A stretch of DNA of 22,298 nucleotides from Bacteroidales bacterium (GCA_027074135.1 JALTDM010000195.1:1-22298); one strand, 5' to 3'; positions 1 through 7,961 are shown, counted from the stretch's first letter. The notes: generated by a model from the letters alone, not told the origin. A program made the numbers and translations.

Positions 1-2
1 AA

Positions 3-1625
3 ATAGAAACAAAAGCAAAAGAAATAGACAGACAAAAAAAGGAGTTGGCTCTTAAAAATCAGAAATTACAAGAAAGTAAAGAAAAAAATGAAGAATTACT
101 TAGACAATTTAATGATACCATAGAAAACCTTGAAGATGTTTATTTTAAAACAGACAGATATTTTAAATACAAACAAGTTAGTCCATCTATCCTAAAACAT
201 TTGGAAATAAATGAATATAATAAAATATTAGGTAACCCTCTTTCTGAATTTTGGGTAATTTCCGACCAGGAATTAAAACAGCTTACATATAAAATTTTAA
301 GGAAAAAACGATTAAAAGATTATATGTTTACATATAAAACAGCAACCGGAAAAGAAAAATATGCAAAGATAAATGCAAGAGCAATTTACAAAAACAATAA
401 ATTCCAGGGGGTAGAAGGTATAATTTATGATATAACGAAAGAAGTTATTCATACAAAAAAAATAAATGAACTTAATTTACAAAAAGAAATCCTAATAAAT
501 AACATACCTGCAGCTATATACTTTAAAAATAAAAAGTTAGAATACATCGACGGAAATATACATTTAGCAGAACTTTACGGGAACCCATTAGAAGAAATTA
601 TAGGTAAATCTGACAAAGACATAGCTCCGAAAGATATATGTAAAGAATATGAGGCTCTTGATAAAAAAATTATAAAAACAAAAAAACCTATTTTGAATTA
701 TACTAAAGAATATAAAGCTAAAGACGGTAAAACTTTATGGTTGTCAACATCAAAAATCCCATACATAAGTAAAAACAGAGAAGTATTAGGTATAATTGGA
801 GTTATCAGTGACATAACTGCTCAAGTAATTCATGAAAAAGAAATAAAAGAAAGCAAAGAAAAAATTGAAAAAGCTCATAAGTCACTTGTTGACAATATAG
901 AATATGCAAAAACAATACAGCAAGCTCTTCTTATAAGCGAAGCAAAACTAAAAACTTATTGGGAAAATTACTTTTTAATATACAAACCGAGGGATCAAGT
1001 AAGCGGAGACTTTTATTATGTTAATAAATTTAATGAATTTTTGATATTTGCCGTAGGAGATTGTACCGGGCATGGAGTTTCAGGCAGTTTTATTACAATT
1101 TTGGCTATTACTTATCTGCATGAAATTGTAAATAGAAAAGAAATGGGAAATCCTGCTGTAGCATTAAATTTACTACGCGAAAGATTCAAAAAAACATTCA
1201 GGTCTTTCGGAACAGAAAATTACAATGGTCTGGATATATCTTTGTGTGCACTAAACACAAAAACAAACGAAATGAAATATGCCGGAGCTTTTAATCCATT
1301 GTGGATAGTAAGGAATAAGCAATTGATGGAATATAAAGCAACTCGTAACCCAATCGGATTTTATCCGGAAGAAAAGCCATTTACAAGTTATGACATTAAA
1401 CTACAAAAAGAAGATGTTATATATTTATTTTCAGATGGATATGCAGACCAGTTTGGAGGGGAAAACAATAAAAAATTTAGAACAAAAAGATTTAAACAAT
1501 TATTGGTAGAAATTAGCCATTTACCTATGGACAAACAAAAAGAAATATTGGAAGAAACTTTTGAATTTTGGAAAGGAGCTTATGAACAAACAGATGATGT
1601 AACTGTTTTCGGGCTGAAGATATAA
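3..1625 (+). CDS. PAS-PAS-SpoIIE/PP2C serine phosphatase, 5' partial
   Basis: The frame is open to the left edge, so the N-terminus lies outside the window. The only nearby start candidate, TTG at 45, sits inside a continuing Lys/Glu-rich coiled coil and is unlikely to be the true start. Visible order: coiled coil (about residues 1-30), two PAS domains (about 35-160 and 165-280), a helical linker with NIEYAKTIQQALL, then a SpoIIE-type PP2C domain to the C-terminus. Metal-binding motifs are intact: DQVSGDFYY (about 330), GDCTGHGVSG (about 352), SDGYADQFGG (about 477) and TDDVTVF (about 530). The family dephosphorylates Ser/Thr residues, often on anti-sigma-factor antagonists or response partners, with PAS domains as the sensor. 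No transmembrane segment is visible here, but TPR or membrane sensor modules are common at the missing end. Substrate and signal cannot be told from the sequence. The stop is 35 bases before aroC on the same strand. Confidence 0.9.
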   Translation: METKAKEIDRQKKELALKNQKLQESKEKNEELLRQFNDTIENLEDVYFKTDRYFKYKQVSPSILKHLEINEYNKILGNPLSEFWVISDQELKQLTYKILRKKRLKDYMFTYKTATGKEKYAKINARAIYKNNKFQGVEGIIYDITKEVIHTKKINELNLQKEILINNIPAAIYFKNKKLEYIDGNIHLAELYGNPLEEIIGKSDKDIAPKDICKEYEALDKKIIKTKKPILNYTKEYKAKDGKTLWLSTSKIPYISKNREVLGIIGVISDITAQVIHEKEIKESKEKIEKAHKSLVDNIEYAKTIQQALLISEAKLKTYWENYFLIYKPRDQVSGDFYYVNKFNEFLIFAVGDCTGHGVSGSFITILAITYLHEIVNRKEMGNPAVALNLLRERFKKTFRSFGTENYNGLDISLCALNTKTNEMKYAGAFNPLWIVRNKQLMEYKATRNPIGFYPEEKPFTSYDIKLQKEDVIYLFSDGYADQFGGENNKKFRTKRFKQLLVEISHLPMDKQKEILEETFEFWKGAYEQTDDVTVFGLKI

Positions 1626-1660
1626 CAACTAATAACCAGGTCACTTTCAATAATAAAGCA

Positions 1661-2725
1661 ATGGGAAACAGCATAGGCAAGATATTCAGACTTACCACAT
1701 TCGGCGAATCACACGGCAAAGCAATTGGTGGTGTAATTGACGGTGTACCTGCAGGGCTTGAAGTAGATTATAACTTGATAACAAATGAATTGAAAAGGCG
1801 CAACCCACAAAACATACCATTCAGCACTCCCAGACAAGAAGCTGATGAGATTGAATTCCTTTCAGGAATTTATGAAGGAAAAACACTTGGCACTCCTATT
1901 GCTTTCATCGTTCGCAACAAAGAACACAACAGTAAAGAGTATGACGTTTTAAAAGACATATTCAGGGCATCACACGCCGACTACGGATATTTTGCAAAAT
2001 ACGGCAAAAGAGACCACAGGGGCGGAGGCAGGGCTTCGGCACGCGAAACAGTAGCAAGAGTGGTTGGCGGAGCTTTTGCCAAAATGATTCTAAATAAATA
2101 CAGAATTGAAATTCACTCTTTTGTAAGCGAACTTGCTGGAATTAAGATCTCAAAAACTGACTTTGACTATTTGCAGCATTCCAAACTTAATATACCAGAC
2201 ATAGAAGCCGAACAAAAAGCTATTGATAAACTTCAAAAAATAAAAGCTGACAACAATAGTGCAGGCGGAATAATTGATACAATTTGCACGGGAATGCCAG
2301 CAGGTATCGGAGAACCTGTTTTTGACAAATTAGAAGCATGTATTGCAAAAGCCGTAATGTCAATACCTGCGGTAAAAGGTATTGAGTTTGGTGATGGCTT
2401 TATGCTGGCAAGAATGAGTGGAAAAGAGGCAAACGACGAATTTACAGTTGAAAACGGTAAAATAAACACAACCACTAATCACAACGGCGGCATACTGGGA
2501 GGCATAAGCATAGGAAATAAAATTTTCTTCAGAACAGCATTCAAGCCCGTTTCAACCATACCCGTTGAGCAAAATACGGTAAATACTAAAGGCGAAAAAA
2601 CAACATATAAACCCAGTGGTAGGCATGATATTACAGTAGTGCCTCGGGCTACAGTAATTGTAGAAGCCATGACAGCAATTATTCTGGCAGATATGTTTTT
2701 GCAAAATAAAGTCTCAAAGCTTTAA
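1661..2725 (+). CDS. aroC: Chorismate synthase
   Basis: Chorismate synthase converts 5-enolpyruvylshikimate-3-phosphate to chorismate using reduced FMN, the last step of the shikimate pathway in the cytoplasm. The 354-residue length is normal. Family signatures are present in order: FGESHG with the catalytic His near residue 18, HRGGGRASARET near 118-130 with the second conserved His, and the C-terminal SGRHDITVVPRA signature. The ATG at 1661 gives the expected N-terminus (GNSIGKIFRLTTFGESHG). It follows the phosphatase gene by 35 bases, so the two may be co-transcribed, although no functional link is obvious. No other shikimate gene is in the window. Its TAA shares the palindrome TTAA with the stop of the convergent gene, so there is no room for a terminator between the two coding regions. 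Confidence 0.97.
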   Translation: MGNSIGKIFRLTTFGESHGKAIGGVIDGVPAGLEVDYNLITNELKRRNPQNIPFSTPRQEADEIEFLSGIYEGKTLGTPIAFIVRNKEHNSKEYDVLKDIFRASHADYGYFAKYGKRDHRGGGRASARETVARVVGGAFAKMILNKYRIEIHSFVSELAGIKISKTDFDYLQHSKLNIPDIEAEQKAIDKLQKIKADNNSAGGIIDTICTGMPAGIGEPVFDKLEACIAKAVMSIPAVKGIEFGDGFMLARMSGKEANDEFTVENGKINTTTNHNGGILGGISIGNKIFFRTAFKPVSTIPVEQNTVNTKGEKTTYKPSGRHDITVVPRATVIVEAMTAIILADMFLQNKVSKL

Positions 2726-3372
2726 TGCAATCCTATTTCTCCGCGGTAAGCACCCGAAAAATATAAATTAACCTTCATCCCGACCGCTCCGTAAAAGTGA
2801 TTTACCTCCTTGAAATATTCGGCATAGCCGTTATTGAAAGTTCCGAAAAGCGATGCTCCTATTCCGATGTCGTAAAATATCTTTTTTGTAAGTTCCAATT
2901 CCAAATATAGTCCGGGTTTCTTGAAAGCCCTGTAAAAGTCAACATCCATAGAAGGCTCGTGATAAAAAAAGTATGTGCCGTAAGAATACGAGAGTCCTGC
3001 AAATAAAGAAAAGTTGGCTTGTGGCGTTTCCACTCTTTTGCCTACTGCAAAAACCATATCATTGATTTTTTGCAAAGTCCGTGACAAAACAAAATAACGA
3101 CTCACAACCGAATAACCTACTCTAAAAGGCTGTTTTTTTAGCCTGAAAGTATAAAATACCGAACCGGCTTGCTCGGAATTATGCTGCCTGAAGTTAAATC
3201 CAACCCCGTAAGATATAAGCAAATAATTTGCAAACTGCCTGTAAATCTTATTACCTATTACGGTATCTTCAATAGTAGGCTGGTTAAAATGTAAATGTTG
3301 TGCCGTAACATCTTTTACAGTTACAGCAAACAAAACCGCAATAAAAAATTTATAAATAATCTTCCTTGCCAT
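2722..3372 (-). CDS. Putative outer-membrane beta-barrel protein with signal peptide
   Basis: This 216-residue protein starts with a typical signal peptide: basic MARKIIYK, a hydrophobic core and a likely cleavage after VTA near residue 24. The mature part alternates short aromatic, amphipathic strands with polar turns (for example YLLISYGVGFNF, FSLFAGLSYSYGTYFFY, YDIGIGASLFGTF), which fits a small 8- to 10-strand outer-membrane barrel. No specific family is recognised and the function is unknown. It is the last gene of a five-gene minus-strand run. Its ATG overlaps the end of the GDP-mannose pyrophosphorylase gene by 23 bases, so translation is probably coupled. Proximity to a sugar-nucleotide enzyme hints at an envelope role, but this is inference only. 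Confidence 0.72.
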   Translation of the reverse strand: MARKIIYKFFIAVLFAVTVKDVTAQHLHFNQPTIEDTVIGNKIYRQFANYLLISYGVGFNFRQHNSEQAGSVFYTFRLKKQPFRVGYSVVSRYFVLSRTLQKINDMVFAVGKRVETPQANFSLFAGLSYSYGTYFFYHEPSMDVDFYRAFKKPGLYLELELTKKIFYDIGIGASLFGTFNNGYAEYFKEVNHFYGAVGMKVNLYFSGAYRGEIGLH

Positions 3373-4441
3373 TTATTTTTAATTCGTCAACAATTTGCTT
3401 AATACTTTGTTCATCGTCAATATTAACGATTAAAAAAGCATCTTTGGTATCAACCAATATAACATTTCCGATGCCTTTTGCCACATAAATTTTATCTTTA
3501 ACGGTAGAATAAAACAAAGAGTTTTTGGAGTCGAAAATCATAAAGCTTTCACCGGATACCACATTTCCGTTTTTATCTTTTTCTTTGTTTTCGTAAAGCG
3601 AATACCAAGTACCTAAATCTGACCAAGTAAATGAAGACCTAATCAAATACACATTCGAAGCCTTTTCCATTACTCCGTAATCAATGGAAATTCCCTTTAT
3701 TTGATTGTAAATTTCATAAATAGTATCCCTTTCTGCTTCAGAATTTATTTTTTCGAAATTATCTGTAAACAACTTGTGAATCTCGGACAAATACTTTTCA
3801 AACGCTTTTTCAATAGAATTAAGATTCCATATAAACATCCCAGAGTTCCAATAAAACTCACCACTCTCCACAAAAAACTTTGCCATTTCAAGGTTAGGCT
3901 TTTCCGTAAAAGTTTTCACTTTAAAAATAGAATCCGTCACCTTTTCGGATGAATCAAACTGAATATAACCGTAACCTGTATTAGGTCTGGTAGGTTTTAT
4001 GCCAATTGTAACAAGGGCATCGTTATCTTTTACAAAATCAAGTGCTTTTTTTATGTTATCTATAAACCTGTCTGTTTCAATTATTAAATGGTCGGATGGA
4101 GTGACGATTATATTTGCATCAGATGAGATGTTTTTTATTTTTTGGTTTGCGTATTCAATACATGGAGCAGTATTACGACCAACAGGCTCCAACAGTATCT
4201 GTTCATCTTTCAAATAAGGTAATTGCTCTTTTACAAGAGAATAATATTCTTCATTTGTTACAACATAAAAATTTTGGGGTGGAACTATCGTTTCAAATCT
4301 TTCGTAAGTCATTTGAATAAATGTCTTACCTGTTCCTAGTATATCTAAAAATTGTTTAGGTAAATTTTTGCGGCTTACAGGCCAAAATCTTGTACCCACG
4401 CCACCTGCCATTATTACACAAAATGTATTCTCATTATTCAT
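3350..4441 (-). CDS. manC: Mannose-1-phosphate guanylyltransferase (GDP-mannose pyrophosphorylase)
   Basis: The enzyme makes GDP-mannose from mannose-1-phosphate and GTP, supplying mannose, fucose and related sugars for surface polysaccharides. The nucleotidyltransferase signature is at the N-terminus (IMAGGVGTRFWPVSRKNLPK), followed by EPVGRNTAPCIEYA, TPSDHLI and FTEKPN, and WNSGMFIWN further on. At about 363 residues it is the single-domain type and lacks the phosphomannose isomerase domain of bifunctional ManC proteins. I place the start at ATG 4441 (MNNENTFC). The frame could also begin at ATG 4447 or TTG 4450, but 4441 leaves the shortest leader before the nucleotide-binding loop. With this start it overlaps the SprT-like gene by 8 bases (ATGAATAA), suggesting coupled translation. 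It also overlaps the next gene at its 3' end. The family call is firm; the symbol is by analogy. Confidence 0.92.
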   Translation of the reverse strand: MNNENTFCVIMAGGVGTRFWPVSRKNLPKQFLDILGTGKTFIQMTYERFETIVPPQNFYVVTNEEYYSLVKEQLPYLKDEQILLEPVGRNTAPCIEYANQKIKNISSDANIIVTPSDHLIIETDRFIDNIKKALDFVKDNDALVTIGIKPTRPNTGYGYIQFDSSEKVTDSIFKVKTFTEKPNLEMAKFFVESGEFYWNSGMFIWNLNSIEKAFEKYLSEIHKLFTDNFEKINSEAERDTIYEIYNQIKGISIDYGVMEKASNVYLIRSSFTWSDLGTWYSLYENKEKDKNGNVVSGESFMIFDSKNSLFYSTVKDKIYVAKGIGNVILVDTKDAFLIVNIDDEQSIKQIVDELKINGKEDYL

Positions 4442-5066
4442 ACACATCAACTTTTATAAATTTGTTTATTTTAACATATCCGAATCCGTTTTTTCTTTTG
4501 CATAAATAATACATCGGATCCTTTTTGTAAAGTTTATAGCTTTTATTTTTATAACCAAACTCTTCTCCTGCAGAAAGTTTAAACAAAAATTTCTTATCCT
4601 TATCTTTCAAATCATTACAATCAGAAGCACTCAAACACAAGTTGAAAAATTTATAATTTTTATTCAAAGAAAAACAAGTATTTGCAATAAAAAACTCACA
4701 CTCATCAAACAATAACTCACCAAGCAAATAAAATAATTCTCTGAAATTTTGATAAAACTCCTTTCCATGTCCTTTCACTTGCGTACCATTCTTAACATAT
4801 GTCAGAATGTGGGCTAATTCATGCAAAAGAGCACCTCTTTTGTTTTTGTATTCAGGCCAAACCGTGACAGTGTATTTATTTTTGTTTTTATCTACTGGTC
4901 TGTAAGCATAACCTACCGCCTTTCTTCCTCTCCTAGTTTTATTTCCAATCCTGGAGGAAAACTTAATTGCTAAATCTCCCTCAAAATCAGTAAAAACATT
5001 ATTCACACCTGCCCAAAAATCATCACCTGCCAACAACTTTATTTTTTCCCCTACGGTAATATTCAT
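4434..5066 (-). CDS. SprT-like zinc metalloprotease family protein
   Basis: The 210-residue protein has a zincin motif HELAH at residues 82-86 and a third metal ligand in GHGKEF (His100), the arrangement seen in SprT/Spartan-like minigluzincins. The expected zinc-ribbon pattern of E. coli SprT is absent: the Cys residues at about 123-153 are not spaced as CxxC pairs. The C-terminus (about 160-210) instead looks like the small beta domain found in Bacteroidota SprT-like proteins, built around a YLC-containing strand. Eukaryotic relatives digest DNA-protein crosslinks; most bacterial members are uncharacterised, so the substrate here is unknown. The ATG directly abuts the stop of the upstream coiled-coil gene (TAAATG), and the 3' end overlaps manC. 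It is therefore the middle gene of a tight operon. Confidence 0.82.
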   Translation of the reverse strand: MNITVGEKIKLLAGDDFWAGVNNVFTDFEGDLAIKFSSRIGNKTRRGRKAVGYAYRPVDKNKNKYTVTVWPEYKNKRGALLHELAHILTYVKNGTQVKGHGKEFYQNFRELFYLLGELLFDECEFFIANTCFSLNKNYKFFNLCLSASDCNDLKDKDKKFLFKLSAGEEFGYKNKSYKLYKKDPMYYLCKRKNGFGYVKINKFIKVDVYE

Positions 5067-6020
5067 TTACCTAAGTTTGAATGTGGTAGTACCAACATTT
5101 TTACCATCTATGAAAATATCGGCGTAATACGTTCCTTTCAATAATCTTTCACCGGATTCATTTGTCCAATAAATACACATATTCGTATCTTTATTGTTAT
5201 ATTCTATTTCACGCTTTGCAGTATATGCAATCTTATTGCCCTGATATTCGAATAAATTATATTCGGAGGAAGTTATAATACTGCCATCCGGACGTGCTAT
5301 TCTCAAGTACACAATTTTATTACCCGATTCCACTACTTTATTTTCTGCAATAGTAAAACAAACTTGTATTTTTTTCACCTTTTTAGCCTTGTTGTTAGGC
5401 TTCCCTTTTTTATTCAATCCCGACACATTAAAATTAATAGCTCTCAATGTCTTGGCAACATCAACTTTTTCTTCAAGTTCTTTTTTAATGGTTTCCAGAT
5501 TTTCTTTTTCGCCTACAACCTTTTTGTAATTAGTTTTAACCTCTTTATTTTCAGCCATTAACTTTTGGTTAATAGTATTAAGCGAATCAACTTGATGAAC
5601 ATAACTTTTTAGTATTTTTCTCAATGTTCCCAGTTCTTTTTTATACTTGTGAATTTCCCAATAACTCGCTTTTTTTACTTTATCCAAATTATCTAAAAGT
5701 TGCTGAATCTTAGTCTTTTGTTGTTCTATTTGGGTATTTAATTGTTCATTGTTTGTTTTTAAATCATCATACTGATGTAACATGTTTTCAAGCTCTTTCT
5801 TAATAGAAGCCTTTTCCGTTTTGGTTTTGTCAAGTTCTACATACACTACTTTCACTTCGTTTCTGGATTGGATATAGAGCCAACCTAAAACTGTAGATGT
5901 AATCAAAAACAAAACCGTTAAAAAAATCCAAATCCCGCCTTTTTTACATTTTTTTCCTTCCGGGTTATTCGCAATATTATCCTTATCCTCAACTATTTCA
6001 GGATTCTTTTTTTCTTCCAT
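5067..6020 (-). CDS. Membrane-anchored periplasmic coiled-coil protein, unknown function
   Basis: The 317-residue protein has a charged N-terminal tail ending in KKCKKGG, one transmembrane helix at about 29-50, a long Lys/Glu/Leu/Gln heptad-like coiled coil at about 58-195, and a beta-rich C-terminal domain at about 205-317. Positive charges before the helix predict a cytoplasmic N-terminus with the coil and C-terminal domain in the periplasm. The stretch YWEIHKYKKELGTLRKILKS resembles a segment conserved in a family of Bacteroidota proteins usually labelled hypothetical or, loosely, chromosome-segregation-like because of the coil. The C-terminal domain (REIEYNNKDTNMCIYW, GTYYADIFIDG) looks like an immunoglobulin-type sandwich. 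It lies 25 bases after asnS and abuts the SprT-like gene. I assign no function. Confidence 0.8.
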   Translation of the reverse strand: MEEKKNPEIVEDKDNIANNPEGKKCKKGGIWIFLTVLFLITSTVLGWLYIQSRNEVKVVYVELDKTKTEKASIKKELENMLHQYDDLKTNNEQLNTQIEQQKTKIQQLLDNLDKVKKASYWEIHKYKKELGTLRKILKSYVHQVDSLNTINQKLMAENKEVKTNYKKVVGEKENLETIKKELEEKVDVAKTLRAINFNVSGLNKKGKPNNKAKKVKKIQVCFTIAENKVVESGNKIVYLRIARPDGSIITSSEYNLFEYQGNKIAYTAKREIEYNNKDTNMCIYWTNESGERLLKGTYYADIFIDGKNVGTTTFKLR

Positions 6021-6045
6021 AATTATAAAGATTTTCTATTTATAA

Positions 6046-7485
6046 TTAAAATTCTGCATTTTTCGGTGTTCTTGGAAACGGAATAACATCTCTAATGTTG
6101 CCCATTCCGGTAACAAATTGCACAAGTCTCTCAAAACCAAGTCCAAATCCACTGTGCGGCACACTTCCGTATTTTCTGGTTTCAAGATACCACCACAGTT
6201 CGCTTTCGTCCATACCAAGATCTTTTACTCTTGCATACAACTTATCGTAATCTTCTTCACGCTGTGAGCCTCCAATAATTTCTCCAATACCGGGGAAAAG
6301 TACATCCATTGCCTTCACAGTCTTATCATCATCGTTTTGCTTCATATAAAAAGCCTTGATAGCTTTCGGATAATCTGTAATGATTACAGAACGTTTGAAA
6401 TGCTTTTCCACCAAATACTTTTCGTGTTCGGATTGTAAGTCTATACCCCATTCCTTAACAGGAAATTCAAATTTGCCTTTTTTGTTAGGCTTTGAATTAC
6501 GCAATATGTCAAATGCTTCGCTGTAAGTTATTCTGGCAAATTCTACATCTATCACACTGTTCAACTTTTCAATCAAATCTTGCGAACGTTCTTCTTTCTT
6601 TTTATTTTTCTCTTCGTCAGCAAGCCTTTTTCTCAAAAATTCCAATTCATCGGGGAAGTTATTTAGAACATATTTTACCAAATATTTAAGCATTTCTTCC
6701 GCCAAATCCATATCATCATTGATGTCGTAAAATGCCATTTCGGGTTCAATCATCCAAAATTCCGCCAAATGACGTGTAGTATTTGAATTTTCTGCCCTGA
6801 AAGTAGGACCGAATGTGTAAACCTTACCAAGTGCAAGTGCTGCAAGTTCTGCTTCCAGCTGACCTGAAACCGTAAGATTAGTCTTTTTGGCAAAAAAATC
6901 TTTGCTGTAATCCACTTTTCCGTCATCTGTCTTAGGCACATTGTTCAAGTCAAGAGTGGTTACTTGAAACATTGCACCTGCACCTTCGGCATCACTGCCT
7001 GTAATTATCGGTGTGTGTATGTAATAAAATCCTCTGTCATTGAAAAACTTGTGAATAGCATAAGCCAAACCGTGCCTTATTCTGAATACGGCATTAAAAG
7101 TATTGGTGCGGAAACGCAAATGTGCAATTTCACGCAAAAACTCCAAAGAGTGTTTTTTGGGTTGAAGCGGATATTTATCCGGATCGACATTACCAAGGAT
7201 ATCAACTCTTTTTGCTTTTAGCTCTACCCTTTGCTTGCTTCCGATAGATTCCACCACCTCACCGTCAACGGAAATCGCTGTTCCGCTGTATATATTTTCC
7301 AACTTGTCAAAATCGGGATTATCTGCCTCAACAACAATTTGCAGATTATTTATCGTACTACCGTCATTCAATGTAATAAAACCTACATTTTTGCTCCCTC
7401 TTCTTGTTCTTACCCAACCTTTTACATTTACTTCGCTTCCTACAGGTGTATTCAGCAAAATCTCTTTTACTTCGGTTCTTTTCAT
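6046..7485 (-). CDS. asnS: Asparaginyl-tRNA synthetase
   Basis: Class IIb synthetase charging tRNA-Asn with asparagine. An N-terminal OB-fold anticodon-binding domain (VNVKGWVRTRRGSKNVGFI, about 18-110) is followed by the catalytic core. Motif 2 is FRAENSNTTRHLAEFWMIEPE (about 225-245), and motif 3 is GFGLGFERLVQFVTG (about 447-460), followed by the terminal NIRDVIPFPRTP typical of AsnRS. GGSQREEDYD is also diagnostic. I choose ATG 7485 (MKRTEVKEI, 479 residues). The frame extends to a TTG at 7515, but that TTG lies inside the predicted -7 promoter box, which makes it an unlikely start. It is the first gene of a five-gene minus-strand run. Upstream is the repeat island, then the valS terminator, so transcription probably starts locally. 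Confidence 0.97.
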   Translation of the reverse strand: MKRTEVKEILLNTPVGSEVNVKGWVRTRRGSKNVGFITLNDGSTINNLQIVVEADNPDFDKLENIYSGTAISVDGEVVESIGSKQRVELKAKRVDILGNVDPDKYPLQPKKHSLEFLREIAHLRFRTNTFNAVFRIRHGLAYAIHKFFNDRGFYYIHTPIITGSDAEGAGAMFQVTTLDLNNVPKTDDGKVDYSKDFFAKKTNLTVSGQLEAELAALALGKVYTFGPTFRAENSNTTRHLAEFWMIEPEMAFYDINDDMDLAEEMLKYLVKYVLNNFPDELEFLRKRLADEEKNKKKEERSQDLIEKLNSVIDVEFARITYSEAFDILRNSKPNKKGKFEFPVKEWGIDLQSEHEKYLVEKHFKRSVIITDYPKAIKAFYMKQNDDDKTVKAMDVLFPGIGEIIGGSQREEDYDKLYARVKDLGMDESELWWYLETRKYGSVPHSGFGLGFERLVQFVTGMGNIRDVIPFPRTPKNAEF

Positions 7486-7512
7486 AACTCTTTCATTCAA
7501 AATTTTGACTTG

Positions 7513-7520
7513 CAAATATA
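7513..7520 (-). promoter_or_regulatory. Bacteroidota-type -7 promoter box for asnS
   Basis: On the minus strand this reads TATATTTG, matching TAnnTTTG, followed by CA. It lies 27 bases upstream of the chosen asnS ATG. A TTG at 7538-7540 (minus strand) is a possible -33 element, with 17 bases between it and the -7 box, slightly short of the usual spacing. The motif match is direct; activity is inferred. Confidence 0.55.
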
Positions 7521-7586
7521 AGTAATTTAGTGCAAATCAATTTTAATGTACTAATGAATTAATTTGCTAATGTAGTTAATTTAGAT

Positions 7587-7748
7587 TTAGCCCAAATTAC
7601 GCAATAGCGAGTCCCATAACTTATTAACTTCAGGCAAACAAGTACTTTCAAAAAATCTGTCCTTTACAAAAAAGGTAAAATAAATTTCCTTCTTAATTTT
7701 TAGTATTACGATAAGTTCTAAGGCTAAAGCCTGACGATGAATTACTTT
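7587..7748 (-). pseudogene. Decayed or repeat-borne reading frame (53 codons, no ATG)
   Basis: On the minus strand an open frame of 53 codons ends at TAA 7587-7589 and is bounded upstream by TGA at 7749-7751. It has no ATG. Its composition is protein-like rather than random, with KKEIYFTFFVKDRFFES in the middle and LWDSLLRNLG at the end. No family is recognised. The last codons coincide with the left inverted-repeat arm of the repeat island, and the same R-N-L-G codons recur in inverted orientation at 8045-8062. This fits a fragment carried by a repeat element better than a host gene. It could still be chance. Confidence 0.35.
7721..7732. repeat. Hairpin 1, AGGCTAAAGCCT
   Basis: Perfect inverted repeat with 5-bp arms AGGCT/AGCCT around AA. 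Its core is the reverse complement of the core of hairpin 4 at 8007-8018, so the two can also pair with each other across about 290 bases. Confidence 0.5.
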
Positions 7749-7754
7749 TCATAT

Positions 7755-7772
7755 CCTACCTTAAAAGGCAGG
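7755..7772. repeat. Hairpin 2, CCTACCTTAAAAGGCAGG
   Basis: Eighteen-base inverted repeat: CCT and CCTT pair with AAGG and AGG, with one A/C mismatch and an AA centre. It lies 22 bases after hairpin 1 in the repeat island. Confidence 0.5.
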
Positions 7773-7847
7773 GCTATACAAAAATGGTATTTTCGAACAA
7801 ACGATAACCTGATTAATGCCAGTTTTATTATCTATCACCCTCCTTAA

Positions 7848-7952
7848 TCATCTCACCAAACATATTCGGGACAGGCTCTCAAAGGAGGAAACAATGCTCC
7901 TACTCTTGAGGGTAAATACAGATGGGTGACGGACGGCAAAATGAAAAAATAA
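7848..7952 (+). pseudogene. Unassigned 34-codon open fragment
   Basis: Plus-strand open frame from the codon after TAA 7845-7847 to TAA 7950-7952, without an early ATG. Its composition is protein-like (SGQALKGGNNAPTLEGKYRW, then VTDGKMKK). I do not recognise it. It may be a C-terminal gene remnant trapped in the repeat island, or chance. Confidence 0.25.
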
Positions 7953-7961
7953 TATGATTAG

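Noticed and set aside
4448..4450. TTG as the start of the GDP-mannose pyrophosphorylase
   Set aside because: ATG codons at 4447 and 4441 follow at once. 4441 gives the usual short leader before the nucleotide-binding loop and a compact overlap with the upstream gene.
7231..7525. Two overlapping 96-codon plus-strand frames opposite the start of asnS
   Set aside because: They lie antisense to a fully supported synthetase gene, have no family features, and overlap each other in different frames. They are by-products of the real gene's base composition.
7865..7952. Small plus-strand gene starting after an AAAGGAGGAAACAATG ribosome-site-like sequence
   Set aside because: The ATG at 7894 following AAGGAGG opens a frame that stops after about ten codons. 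The longer open frame here is in another register without a start, so no translatable gene is supported.
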